NCBI RefSeq assembly: GCF_019649055.1
Contig: NW_026570280.1
Coordinates: forward strand, 496,001-560,000
DNA length: 64,000 nucleotides
Origin: Paramacrobiotus metropolitanus
Taxonomy: Eukaryota > Tardigrada > Eutardigrada > Parachela > Macrobiotidae
Direction: 5' to 3'
The translations under genes and the position numbers were made by a program. The notes below the pieces were generated by a model that worked only from the letters and a program-made list of their open reading frames with translations, was not told where the DNA came from and made no database searches. Numbering within the stretch: the stretch's first letter is position 1; every line of letters starts with the position of its first letter. This document shows, piece after piece, positions 20,700-33,399 of the stretch.

Positions 20700-23600
20700 G
20701 TATGTCAGGTATGATTTTTCCATATTCGCAGCATACGAACAGTTCTCCAAGGTGGCTGCTGAGGTCACTGTGAATGTAGATATGCCGGTTTTGATTTTCC
20801 CATATTCGCAGCATTCGTAGCGTTCGCCAAGGGTGCTTTCAAAACCAACCAAAGTAAGCATATCCAAAGACATTCAAGGTCTGCTTTTCCCATACTCACA
20901 GCATTCGCAGCGTTCGCCAAAGGTACTTTAAAGAGCAGCTTAAGTAAGTCTAGCCACATACCGGCCACCTACCGACATACCGGTTCTGATTTTCCCATAT
21001 TCGCAGCGTTCGCCAAGGGTGCCTTAAAGGTCAATCGAAACAAGCCTAACCAAAGACTTGCCGGTTCTGATTTTCCATATTCGCAGCGTTCGCCAAAGGT
21101 ACTTTGAATGGCTGCTTAAGTAAGTCTAGCCGAAGACATACGGGTACTGATTTTCCCATATTCGCAACGTTCGCCAAGGGTGCCTTAAAGGTCAATCGAA
21201 ACAAGCCTAACCAAAGACTTGCCGGTTCTGATTTTCCCATATTCGCAGAATTCGCAGCGTTCGCCAAGGGTGCCTTAAAGGTCAACCGAAATAAGCTCAA
21301 CCAAAGACTTGTTGGTTCTGATTTTTCTATATTCGCAACACATTCGCAGCGTTCGCCAATGGGTCTTTAAAGGGTCGCTTATGTAGGCCTAGTCAAAGAC
21401 ATACGGGTTCTGATTTTGCCATATTCGCAGCATTCGCAGCGTTCGCCAAGGGTGCCTTAAAGGTCAAGCAAACCGGCTTAACCAAAGACTTGCCGGTTCT
21501 AATTTTTCTATATTCGCAACATTCGCAGCGTTCGCCTAAGGTTCTTTAAAGGGTCGCTTATGTAGGCCTAGTCAAAGATATACCGGTTATGATTTTCCGA
21601 TATTCGCAGCATTCGCAGCGTTCGCCAAGGGTGATTTAAAGGTCAAGCAAACTAAGCTTAACCAAAGACTTGCCGGTTCTAATTTTTCTATATTCGCAAC
21701 ATTCGCAGCGTTCGCTTAAGGTTCTTTAAAGGGTCGCTTATGTAGGCCTAGTCAAAGATATACCGGTTCTGATTTTCCATATTCGCAGCGTTCGCCAAAG
21801 GTACTTTGAATGGCTGCTTAAGTAAGCCTAGCCGAAGACATACGGGTACTGATTTTTCCATATTCGCAGCATTTGCAGCGTTCGCCTAGGGTGCTTTAAA
21901 GGTCGGTCTTAGTTAGAATACCGAACGGCGTGCCGCTTCTGATTTTCCCATATTCGCAGCATTCGCAGCGTTCGCCAAGGGTGCCTTAGAGGTCAACCAA
22001 AGTAAGCTTAACCAAAGTCTTGCCGGTTCTGATTTTCCATATTCGCAGCGTTCGCCAAAGGTACTTTGAATGGCTGCTTAAGTAAGCCTAGCCGAAGACA
22101 TACGGGTACAGATTTTTCCATATTCGCAGCATTTGCAGCGTTCGCCTAGGGTGCTTTAAAGGTCGGTCTTAGTTAGAATACCGAACGGCGTGCCGCTTCA
22201 GATTTTCCCATATTCGCAGCATTCGCAGCGTTCGCCAAGGGTGCCTCAGAGGTCAACCGAAATAAGCTTAACCAAAGACTTGTTGGTTCCGATTTTCCTA
22301 TATTCGCAACATTCGCAGCGTTCGCCAAAGGTTCTTTAAAGGGTCGCTTAAGACATACGGGTACTGATTTTTCCGGATTCGCAGCATTTGCAGCGTTCGC
22401 CTAGGGTGCTTTAAAGGCCGGTCTTAGTTAGAATACCGAACGGCGTGCCGCTTCTGATTTTCCCATATTCGCAGCATTTGCAGCGTTCGCCAAGGGTGCC
22501 TTAAAGGTCAACCGAAACAAGCCTAACCAAAGACTTGCCGCTTCTGATTTTCCCATATTCGCAATATTTCAGCGTTCGCCAAGGGCGCTTTAAAGGTCAA
22601 GCAAAGTAAGCTTAACCAAAGACTTACCGGTTCTGATTTTCCATATTCGCAGCATTCGCCAAAGGTACTTTGAATGGCTGCTTAAGTAAGTCTAGCCGAA
22701 GACATACGGGTACTGATTTTCCCATATTCGCAACGTTCGCCAAGGGTGCCTTAAAGGTCAATCGAAACAAGCCTAACCAAAGACTTGCCGGTTCTGATTT
22801 TCCCATATTCGCAGAATTCGCAGCGTTCGCCAAGGGTGCCTTAAAGGTCAACCGAAATAAGCTCAACCAAAGACTTGTTGGTTCTGATTTTTCTATATTC
22901 GCAACATTCGCAGCGTTCGCCAATGGGTCTTTAAAGGGTCGCTTATGTAGGCCTAGTCAAAGACATACGGGTTCTGATTTTGCCATATTCGCAGCATTCG
23001 CAGCGTTCGCCAAGGGTGCCTTAAAGGTCAAGCAAACTAAGCTTAACCAAAGACTTGCCGGTTCTAATTTTTCTATATTCGCAACATTCGCAGCGTTCGC
23101 CTAAGGTTCTTTAAAGGGTCGCTTATGTAGGCCTAGTCAAAGATATACCGGTTATGATTTTCCGATATTCGCAGCATTCGCAGCGTTCGCCAAGGGTGAT
23201 TTAAAGGTCAAGCAAACTAAGCTTAACCAAAGACTTGCCGGTTCTAATTTTTCTATATTCGCAACATTCGCAGCGTTCGCTTAAGGTTCTTTAAAGGGTC
23301 GCTTATGTAGGCCTAGTCAAAGATATACCGGTTCTGATTTTCCATATTCGCAGCGTTCGCCAAAGGTACTTTGAATGCTATTGTAAGCCTATCCGAAGAC
23401 ATACGGGTACTGATTTTTCCATATTCGCAGCATTTGCAGCGTTCGCCTAGGGTGCTTTAAAGGTCGGTCTTAGTTAGAATACCGAACGGCGTGCCGCTTC
23501 TGATTTTCCCATATTCGCAGCATTCGCAGCGTTCGCCAAGGGTGCCTTAGAGGTCAACCAAAGTAAGCTTAACCAAAGTCTTGCCGGTTCTGATTTTCCA

Positions 23601-26600
23601 TATTCGCAGCGTTCGCCAAAGGTACTTTGAATGGCTGCTTAAGTAAGCCTAGCCGAAGACATACGGGTACAGATTTTTCCATATTCGCAGCATTTGCAGC
23701 GTTCGCCTAGGGTGCTTTAAAGCTCAGTCTTAGTTAGCATACCGAACGGCGTGCCGTTTCTGATTTTCCCATATTCGCAGCATTCGCAGCGTTCGCCAAG
23801 GGTGCCTCAGAGGTCAACCGAAATAAGCAACCAAAGACTTGTTGGTTCCGATTTTCCTATATTCGCAACATTCGCAGCGTTCGCCAAAGGTTCTTTAAAG
23901 GGTCGCTTAAGACATACGGGTACTGATTTTTCCGGATTCGCATTTGCAGCGTTCGCCTAGGGTGCTAAGGCCGGTCTTAGTTAGAATACCGAACGGCGTG
24001 CCGCTTCTGATTTTCCATATTCGCAGCATTTGCAGCGTTCGCCAAGGGTGCCTTAAAGGTCAACCGAAACAAGCCTAACCAAAGACTTGCCGCTTCTGAT
24101 TTTCCCATATTCGCAATATTTCAGCGTTCGCCAAGGGCGCTTTAAAGGTCAAGCAAAGTAAGCTTAACCAAAGACTTACCGGTTTTGATTTTCCATATTC
24201 GCAGCGTTCGCAGCGTTCGCCAAGGGTTCTTTAAAGGGTCGTTTACGTAGGCCTAGTCAATGACATACGGGTACTGATTTTCCCATATTCGCAACATTCG
24301 TAGCGTTCGCCAAGGGTGCCTTAGAGGTCAACCGAAATAAGCCTAACCAAAGTCTTGCCGGTTCTGATTTTCCATATTCGCAGCGTTCGCCAAAGGTACT
24401 TTGAATGGCTGCTTAAATAAGCCTAGCCGAAGACATACGGGTACTGATTTTCCCATATTCGCAGCATTCGCAGCGTTCGCCAAGGGTGCCTTAAAGGTCA
24501 ACCGAAACAAGCCTAAATAAAGACTTGCCGCTTCTGATTTTCCCATATTCGCAATATTTCAGCGTTCGCCAAGGGCGCTTTAAAGGTCAAGCAAAGTAAG
24601 CTTAACCAAAGACTTACCGGTTTTGATTTTCCATATTCGCAGCGTTCGCAGCGTTCGCCAAGGGTTCTTTAAAGGGTCGTTTACGTAGGCCTAGTCAATG
24701 ACATACGGGTACTGATTTTCCCATATTCGCAACATTCGTAGCGTTCGCCAAGGGTGCCTTAGAGGTCAACCGAAATAAGCCTAACCAAAGACTTGTTGGT
24801 TCTGATTTTCCTATATTCGCAACATTCGCAGGGTTCGCCAAAGGTTCTTTAAAGGGTCGTTTAAGACATACGGGTACTGATTTTCCCATATTCGCAGCAT
24901 TCGCAGCGTTCGCCAAGGGTGCCTTAAAGGTCAACCGAAACAAGCCTAACCAAAGACTTGCCGCTTCTGATTTTCCCATATTCGCAATATTTCAGCGTTC
25001 GCCAAGGGCGCTTTAAAGGTCAAGCAAAGTAAGCTTAACCAAAGACTTGTTGGTTCTGATTTTCCATATTCGCAGCATTCGCAGCGTTCGCCAAAGGTTC
25101 TTTAAAGGGTCGTTTACGTAGGCCTAGTCAATGATATACCAGTTCTGATTTTTCTATATTCGCAGCATTCGCAGCGTTCGCCAAGGGTGCCTTAAAGGTC
25201 AACCGAAACAAGCCTAACCAAAGACTTGCCGCTTCTGATTTTCCCATATTCGCAATATTCAGCGTTCGCCAAGGAGCGCTTCAAAGGTCAAGCAAAATAA
25301 GCAACCAAAGACTTACCGGTTCTGATTTTTCCATATTCGCAGCATTCGCAGCGTTCGCCAAGGGTGATTTAAAGGTCAACCAAAGTAAGCTTAACCAAAG
25401 GCTTACCGGTTCTGATTTTCCTATATTCGCAGCATTCGCAGCGTTCGCCAAGGTGATTTAAAGGTCAAGCAAATAAGCTTAACCAAAGACTTGTTGGTTC
25501 TGATTTTCCTATATTCGCAACATTCGCAGCGTTCGCCAAAGGTTCTTTAAAGGGTCGTTTACGTAGGCCTAGTCAATGACATACCAGTTCTGATTTTTTC
25601 TATATTCGCAGCATTCGCAGCGTTCGTAAGGGTGCCTTAAAGGTCAACCGAAACAAGCAAAGACTTGCCGCTTCTGATTTTCCCATATTCGCAATATTCA
25701 GCGTTCGCCAGGGCGCTTTAAAGGTCAAGCAAAGTAAGCTTAACCAAAGACTTGTTGGTTCTGATTTTCCATATTCGCAGCATTCGCAGCGTTCGCCAAA
25801 GGTTCTTTAAAGGGTCGTTTACGTAGGCCTAGTCAATGACATACCAGTTCTGATTTTTCTATATTCGCAGCATTCGCAGCGTTCGCCAAGGGTGCCTTAA
25901 AGGTCAACCAAAACAAGCCTAACCAAAGACTTGCCGCTTCTGATTTTCCCATATTCGCAATATTCAGCGTTCGCCAAGGGCGCTTCAAAGGTCAAGCAAA
26001 ATAAGCTTAACCAAAGACTTACCGGTTCTGATTTTCCCATATTCGCAGCATTCGCAGCGTTCGCCAAGGGTGATTTAAAGGTCAAGCAAAATAAGCTTAA
26101 CCAAAGACTTGTTGGTTCTGATTTTCCTATATTCGCAGCGTTCGCCAAAGGTTCTTTAAAGGGTCGCTTAAGACATACGGGTATCGATTTTCCCATATTC
26201 GCAGCACTCGCAGCGTTCGCCAAGGGTGCCTTAAAGGTCAACCGAAACAAGCCTAACCAAAGACTTGCCGCTTCTGATTTTCCCATATTCGCAATATTTC
26301 AGCGTTCGCCAAGGGCGCTTTAAAGGTCAAGCAAAGTAAGCTTAACCAAAGACTTGTTGGTTCTGATTTTCCATATTCGCAGCATTCGCAGCGTTCGCCA
26401 AAGGTTCTTTAAAGGGTCGTTTACGTAGGCCTAGTCAATGACATACCAGTTCTGATTTTTCTATATTCGCAGCATTCGCAGCGTTCGCCAAGGGTGCCTT
26501 AAAGGTCAACCGAAACAAGCCTAACCAAAGACTTGCCGCTTCTGATTTTCCCATATTCGCAATATTCAGCGTTCGCCAAGGGCGCTTCAAAGGTCAAGCA

Positions 26601-28950
26601 AAATAAGCTTAACCAAAGACTTACCGGTTCTGATTTTCCCATATTCGCAGCATTCGCAGCGTTCGCCAAGGGTGATTTAAAGGTAAGCTTAACCAAAGAC
26701 TTGTTGGTTCTGATTTTCCTATATTCGCAGCGTTCGCCAAAGGTTCTTTAAAGGGTCGCTTAAGACATACGGGTATCGATTTTCCCATATTCGCAGCACT
26801 CGCAGCGTTCGCCAAGGGTGCCTTAAAGGTCAACCGAAACAAGCCTAACCAAAGACTTGCCGCTTCTGATTTTCCCATATTCGCAATATTCAGCGTTCGC
26901 CAAGGGCGCTTCAAAGGTCAAGCAAAATAAGCTTAACCAAAGACTTACCGGTTCTGATTTTCCCATATTCGCAGCATTCGCAGCGTTCGCCAAGGGTGAT
27001 TTAAAGGTCAACCAAAGTAAGCTTAACCAAAGGCTTACCGGTTCTGATTTTCCTATATTCGCAGCATTCGCAGCGTTCGCCAAGGGTGATTTAAAGGTCA
27101 AGCAAAATAAGCTTAACCAAAGACTTGTTGGTTCTGATTTTCCTATATTCGCAACATTCGCAGCGTTCGCCAAAGGTTCTTTAAAGGGTCGTTTACGTAG
27201 GCCTAGTCAATGACATACCAGTTCTGATTTTTCTATATTCGCAGCATTCGCAGCGTTCGCCAAGGGTGCCTTAAAGGTCAACCGAAACAAGCCTAACCAA
27301 AGACTTGCCGCTTCTGATTTTCCCATATTCGCAATATTCAGCGTTCGCCAAGAGCGCTTTAAAGGTCAAGCAAAGTAAGCTTAACCAAAGACTTGTTGGT
27401 TCTGATTTTCCATATTCGCAGCATTCGCAGCGTTCGCCAAAGGTTCTTTAAAGGGTCGTTTACGTAGGCCTAGTCAATGACATACCAGTTCTGATTTTCT
27501 ATATTCGCAGCATTCGCAGCGTTCGCCAAGGGTGCCTTAAAGGTCAACCAAAACAAGCCTAACCAAAGACTTGCCGCTTCTGATTTTCCCATATTCGCAA
27601 TATTCAGCGTTCGCCAAGGGCGCTAAGGTCAAGCAAATAAGCTTAACCAAAGACTTACCGGTTCTGATTTTCCCATATTCGCAGCATTCGCAGCGTTCGC
27701 CAAGGGTGATTTAAAGGTCAAGCAAAATAAGCAACCAAAGACTTGTTGGTTCTGATTTTCCTATATTCGCAGCGTTCGCCAAAGGTTCTTTAAAGGGTCG
27801 CTTAAGACATACGGGTATCGATTTTCCCATATTCGCAGCACTCGCAGCGTTCGCCAAGTGCCTTAAAGGTCAACCAAGCCTAACCAAAGACTTGCCGCTT
27901 CTGATTTTCCCATATTCGCAATATTTCAGCGTTCGCCAAGGGCGCTTTGGTCAAGCAAAAGTAAGCAACCAAAGACTTGTTGGTTCTGATTTTCCATATT
28001 CGCAGCATTCGCAGCGTTCGCCAAAGGTTCTTTAAGGGTCGTTTACGTAGGCTAGTCGATATACCAGTTCTGATTTTTCTATATTCGCAGCATTCGCAGC
28101 GTTCGTAAGTGCCTTAAGGTCAACCGAAACAAGCAACAAAGACTTGCCGCTTCTGATTTTCCCATATTCGCAATATTCAGCGTTCGCCAAGGGCGCTAAA
28201 GGTCAAACAAAGCAACCAAAGACTTACCGGTTCTGATTTTCCCATATTCGCAGCATTCGCAGCGTTCGCCAAGGAGTTTAAAGGTCAACCAAAGTAAGCT
28301 TAACCAAAGGCTTACCGGTTCTGATTTTCCTATATTCGCAGCATTCGCAGCGTTCGCCAAGGGTGATTTAAAGGTCAAGCAAAATAAGCTTAACCAAAGA
28401 CTTGTTGGTTCTGATTTTCCCATATTCGCAGAATTCGCAGCGTTCGCCAAGGGTGATTTAAAGGTCAACCAAAAGTAAGCTTAACCAAAGTCTTGCCGGC
28501 TCCGATTTTCCATATTAGCAGCGTTCGCCAAAGGTACTTTAAATGGCAGCTTAAGTAAGCATAGCCGAAGACATACTGGTACTGATTTTTCCATATTCGC
28601 AGCGTTAGCCAAGGGTGCCTTAAAGGTCAACCGAAATAAGGTTAACTAAAGACTTGCCGGTTCTTATTTTTCCATATTCACAGCATTCGCAGCGTTCGCC
28701 AAAAGTACTTTAAAGAGCAGCCTAATTAAGTGTAACTAAAGGCTTGCCGGTTCTGATGTTTCCGTATGCGCAGCATTTGCAGCGTTCGCCAGTTGTATTT
28801 TAAAACGCAGCCTAAGTGCTTAAGCCTTCACAGCGTTTACAAAGGATGATGTTAAGGTCAGTCTATGTAGCCTAACCGTAGGCAGGCTGGGTCTGGTTTT
28901 CGCATTCTCAAAGCATTTGAACATTTTGCCAAGGGTGCGACTGCGGTCGG
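20700..28950. repeat. ~8.2-kb satellite array, ~90-bp unit
   Basis: Tandem copies, typically ~72-90 bp, of a unit built around GATTTTCCCATATTCGCAGC, CGTTCGCCAAGGGTG, CTTAAAGGTCAA and CCAAAGACTTGCCGGTTCT. A 9-bp core (ATTCGCAGC) is itself repeated one to three times per unit, which explains much of the length variation. Several variant types alternate in higher-order blocks: 21.1-22.6 kb recurs 1566 bp later with near identity, and blocks beginning near 25931 recur at 26533 and 26857. Units at both ends (before 21.0 kb and after 28.5 kb) are the most diverged, as usual for satellites homogenised in the middle. Many units are open on both strands but no frame exceeds ~145 codons, so it is not read as protein. 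A stray unit remains at 29815-29870. Confidence 0.92.
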
Positions 28951-28987
28951 TCTAAATATTCTGATTAGATCAGGATTACGGTGTTGC

Positions 28988-29046
28988 TGCAAATGCCGAG
29001 AATACGCCGAACCAAATTTTGGTTCGGCGTATTCTCGGCATTTGCA
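28988..29046. repeat. Perfect 29-bp palindrome at the satellite edge
   Basis: TGCAAATGCCGAGAATACGC... (28988-29016) and its exact reverse complement (29018-29046) are separated by one base. The stem holds GCCGAGAATACGCCGAACC. It begins ~40 bp after the last recognisable satellite unit. Confidence 0.9.
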
Positions 29047-30054
29047 TTAGCACTGAATTGTTTACCATTGGTTTTGTCTATGTACATTACGTAAATACTG
29101 TACATATCTATTTATCCAATCTGATTGGTTCCTCGAGCAGGCGGCGACTTCTTCACACTGGCTGCTATGTATTGGCTTTGCGTATGTATACAGTACTGTA
29201 TTTACAGTACTGTACGTATGCAGTACTGTAGTGGCATCGTATCCTGGATACCTTGTAACCTTAATAATGAACTTGGCGAATCCTGCGAATACGCGCGAAT
29301 ACTGGAACTGTAGTGTGGACACTTTTCGAAGTGATAATAGCGTACGTACTACAACTACCAAGTACTGCAACAAATAGTACTGTAAGAACGTAATACCGAA
29401 ATGTAAGTACAAAAGCTATCAGCAATAAATTTTTAAATATTCTAAGTAGAATATTGACACCAGGAAAACCAGAAAAACATACAACTAAAATAGATGGCTG
29501 TATTCTAATAAGCGTTACCCAAGCCCCATTGCATGACTGTGTACTACGATTAGTACAATAGCGTACAATAGCGCGCGGTGGTCGTACGAATGAATTAGTA
29601 AATAACAGTTAGTAACAAAGCTCATTTGTACGACCAAAAAGAAAATGAACGGTATAAATTAATCATCAAATTTATCATGAGCAACCACCAAACACTAAAG
29701 TTCGTACGTAACCAACAGTGCTGGGTTTTCTATGGGCATCATTACATATTACCATAACGTGTCAAGCCGACTGCAAAACATATTATATAATATGGGCACT
29801 AATTACATGTATACTCCACCTCGTTTTCCCACATTCGCAGCGTTCGCAGTGTTCGCCAAGGGCACAACAGGGATCAACTGCATTGCATCACTAATTCAAA
29901 GTAATTAATATTATTCCATTAAAATTATTAATCCATTCGACTAAGTAATCAGAGCAGTACCTCCGATTTTTGTCCTAAAAGTGGCAATGACGTTGGCTAC
30001 GCAAAAATGCGTACGCTTGGACTTTACTGATCTGGACGCTTGGACGCTTGGGGG
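29047..30054. other. No gene seen; one stray satellite unit
   Basis: 29180-29235 has clustered CAGTACTGTA palindromes. 29815-29870 (CCCACATTCGCAGCGTTCGC) is a lone satellite-like unit. No coding feature is supported. Confidence 0.5.
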
Positions 30055-30190
30055 TTACTAATCTCATATGGAGCCGTGGAGGGTCGTCGGAACTGGATCT
30101 CCGTGGCCAATAGCAGCCTGAATCTGACCCCGCGCTGCGCTTACACTGCATTGAGAAGATGCATTCTAATAGCATGCTACGTAATTAGCT
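30055..30190 (+). pseudogene. Remnant of the six-cysteine peptide exon 2
   Basis: Translation shows GRRNWISVANSS, matching GRWNWISVVGSG of the 5585-6102 gene, followed by diverged sequence. Neither exon 1 nor the conserved cysteines upstream of this block are found. Confidence 0.4.
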
Positions 30191-30261
30191 AGCCTAATAT
30201 GCAAATGGCGATGTCTAATCAGGGTCAGTAACAACATACATTATTGCGCATGCCGATTGAT

Positions 30262-30774
30262 CTGTACTGCTCCAGTCATCCGTATGGACTTACACGTCAT
30301 GGCTAAACAGGGGTTTTCAAAGCGCTACATTTATACCTGAACACTGATGCAGGTAACTAACTACATGTACCGTGCGAATCTTTATCTACTGCTAATTTTA
30401 ACACTTAGTTTTAATACTTATTTAATAGTTAATACTACAGACATTTACAAAAATTACAGACGGATACTGCCCACTTTTACTAACTGTGCAACACAAAAAA
30501 CTCCGATAAAAACATCTGTTAAAATCTCTCACCGATTGCGATTGAAGTTGCCTTTTGTATCAATACGAGCACCGCGATTCTTAATCACTGATTCTACGCG
30601 ATGGGAAATACTGTCATATAATATTCAAATCAACAAGTGCTGCAGTGACAGCATACCTTACAGTGCTTACACGGTACATGTACCTGCATCAGTGTGCAGG
30701 TATAAATGTAGCGCTCTGAAAACCCCTGTTCAGCCATAACGTGGCAGTCCATACGGATGACTGGAGCAGTACAG
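30262..30774. mobile_element. 513-bp TIR element (MITE-like)
   Basis: The ends CTGTACTGCTCCAGTCATCC (30262) and its inverted copy ending GGAGCAGTACAG (30774) begin ~95-bp inverted repeats that also share AGGGGTTTTCA, GCGCTACATTTATACCTG and GATGCAGGTA. The ~320-bp interior has no recognisable transposase. Confidence 0.8.
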
Positions 30775-30919
30775 GGGAAACGTATAATATGCTATCGATT
30801 TCCCCCTATAATAGTACTTAGCGTTGTAACGACAGCAAACTGTTGCGGTGATGATTTCCTATCGTTTTCACTTCCAATAATAATGTGAATACTAGCTGCG
30901 TTGGGGATCTTTATTTTGC

Positions 30920-31743
30920 GGCCAATGTCAAAACGCCGGCAGAATTTTCTGCCGACCGAATTTTTGTGTGGTCAAAATGCCGGCCGAATTTCCTGCCGAC
31001 AGAATTTTTGTGGGGTCAAAACACCGGCCGAATTTCCGGTGGTCACAACGCCGGCAGAATTTTTTCAACATTTTCGATTTTAATTTAAAGGTATAATAAA
31101 AATACTAAAACATATTACCTGCCTCGAGTTAAACCTTCCACGCGGTGCATAACAAAGATCTGGGCACTCTAACAGTTACATAAGGATCTTTATCGGCTCC
31201 TGTGCTGCGCGACGAATAATGTTCTGTGTTAAATGCATCGACGAACGCCTTTCCATGTGCGCGCGTCTGCGCGTAGAAATTCCTTTACGACTTACGACAG
31301 AAGTTCTGACTTATCTCAGGTACGTTTCAAAAGGGATCAGACTAGATAACATTTCGGTGTTATTGCCGCTGTGGCATTGTTTAACACCTTGTTTGTCTCT
31401 TTTGCGCGGCTTTTTCTTTCTCTCCCGGTCTCCCGGGAGTTTCTATGCACGCTGTCAATGCAACAGCACTTAAAGCATGCCGATAAAGATCCTTATGTAA
31501 CTGTAGGATCCAGATCTTTGTTATACACCGCGTGTCAAGTATGCCTCGAGGCAGGTAATATTTTTCAGAAATTTTTAGTTTTAGCTGAAAATGTTGAAAA
31601 AAATTCTGCCGGCATTTTGACCACCGGAAATTCGGCCGGCGTTTTGGCCCCACAAAAATTCTGTCGGCAGGAAATTCGGCCGGCATTTTGACCACACAAA
31701 AATTCGGTCGGCAGAAAATTCTGCCGGCGTTTTGACACTGGCC
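30920..31743. mobile_element. Fold-back element with internally repeated ~270-bp arms
   Basis: The left arm (30920-31197) and right arm (31479-31743) are inverted repeats starting GGCCAATGTCAAAACGCCGG. Each arm opens with a ladder of ~44-bp subrepeats (GTCAAAA, CGCCGGC, GAATTT, CTGCCGACC), the layout known from fold-back elements. The arms end near ATAAGGATCTTTATCGGC. The ~280-bp centre holds a short open stretch with no known domain. Confidence 0.8.
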
Positions 31744-33399
31744 TTATTTTGCTACAAAGTGAGACAGGCCGTAATGCAAGAAGAATAAAGTATTAGACTT
31801 ATAAAAAGTAAGACGTATTCTGTACTAGATTAAACTACGCTCTAAACTATAAAGTGCACTGCACAGAAACATTACCCATCCACTCAGAAACCATACACCG
31901 GTATGTACTTAATTGTATGCACCGCTGACCTTTCGAAAAGCTATGCTGCGCCACGGAAGAGCAAGTTTCGACACTCATTGTCGAAATGAGTCATATTATG
32001 CAGTCTAGAAGCATTATAAAAATAGGAAGCGATCGGAAACAACGAAGTCGGGGGTGCATAATGGCGCATGCACCGTTAGTATATTCCGATATTGCGTTCT
32101 GACACAGTTTACGTGATGACGATTCATCGTCTTACTTTACAATTCTCCCGTCAGGTACGAGTGCTCTTTATTATCGTTACGAGTCGTATGATAACAGATT
32201 TCTTGTCGTGCGTTTGGCCCTTTCAGGATTCAGACAGCACATCAAAACAAACAGAAACGTTATAGGAAGCAGAATTTGGAAAAGCCGTAGCTAATCAAAG
32301 AAACAAAAGCATGCATAAACAAATGATGAGAATTCAGTGAGAGGCCTCCTGCACAAGTCCGTTTTAGATCGAATGCTGTATAATTTTGCGACGTTGTCCC
32401 CAGCAGCTGGTTATAAACGGTGCATGTAATGGCTTCTTTAATCATACCTTAATCTTTTTTTATTTTCAGTTATGAAACGCACAAGAGAGGTCTAATCCAG
32501 TGAGCGGACCGTTTCTTCAATTAACAAGTTTCTTATGTGAGTCTTCTGTTCCCGCGTTCTTAGCTTTTCCCGTAGACTTTGCATGTTAACGTTTTTCAGA
32601 GTTTTCTTTCAAAATTATTTTTTTCTGCAAAAACTGATTTGTGATGGGTAATCTACATTTTAAAGGCTATCGAATGATACATAGTAACGACAGTCTGGAT
32701 CGGTGCGTCGAGCTGATGGACTCAACAAAGATTAAGGCATACGCGATTATTATAATAATATATAGTTAATGTTACCGCATTCCGGACTCCACTGGGGGCG
32801 CTGGAGCCCCGGCTGCTGGGAGGCTGGTGCTCTCGGTGATCGGCTGTGTGCGGTGACCGTGGGTCAGCAACCGGCCGACCGGGGTCGGCGGAAGAGCGAC
32901 CAGTGCCCTGCGCAACCGAAGGCCCCAAACAAAACCCCAAACAACCCAGTATAAGGATTGATGCAGCAGTTGGCACGGTTCCGCGGATGTATTGGTTTCT
33001 TAGTCGGAGTTCCATTGGAAGTGCCCAAAGCTCGGCTATCTTTATCTCGCCAGGGCAGGCATCGTTGCGTTGCCGATGCGGAAGCGGTGCGTGCTTGGCC
33101 CTGTCGTGGTATGGCAGCGCGATCTAGTCTTTTCATCGTGAAATTCGCTGTTGTACGGGCCAGTGAAGCATCACTTGCGCAATGTAATCCAATAGCCGTC
33201 CCAAACTGGTTTTCCTTTGCGGTTCCCAAGCGTAGGTCAGCAAACTCCGCGTTGGCAGTAACGCCGTCAATGTGTGGGGTTAGCTGTAGGTGCCGTAGAA
33301 CGGAACCGGTCCCGCTTGCCGTCCGACGTGGCTCAGTTGTCGTTGAAACCCGCCATTGTTAATGACCTCCCATGCTGACCGAACGGATCGCCGCCGTCG
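31744..33399. other. No gene seen; GC-rich patch
   Basis: 32760-33360 is GC-rich and open for 61-134 codons in several frames on both strands. One minus-strand frame has a weak hydrophobic stretch (ILILGCLGFCLG), but none has a domain or splice partner. It may be the diverged edge of the neighbouring minisatellite or an old mobile element. Confidence 0.4.

Noticed and set aside
20700-28950. Repeated short frames (IFAAFAAFAKG / PLANAANAANMGKSE) as a repeat protein, or the array as CRISPR
   Set aside because: Frames are interrupted every few units and exist on both strands. Units are tandem without unique spacers of fixed size, so this is satellite DNA and not a CRISPR array.
32722-33362. Overlapping 97-134-codon frames on both strands in a GC-rich patch
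   Set aside because: Several frames are open together because of composition. No domain, convincing signal peptide or splice site favours any one of them.
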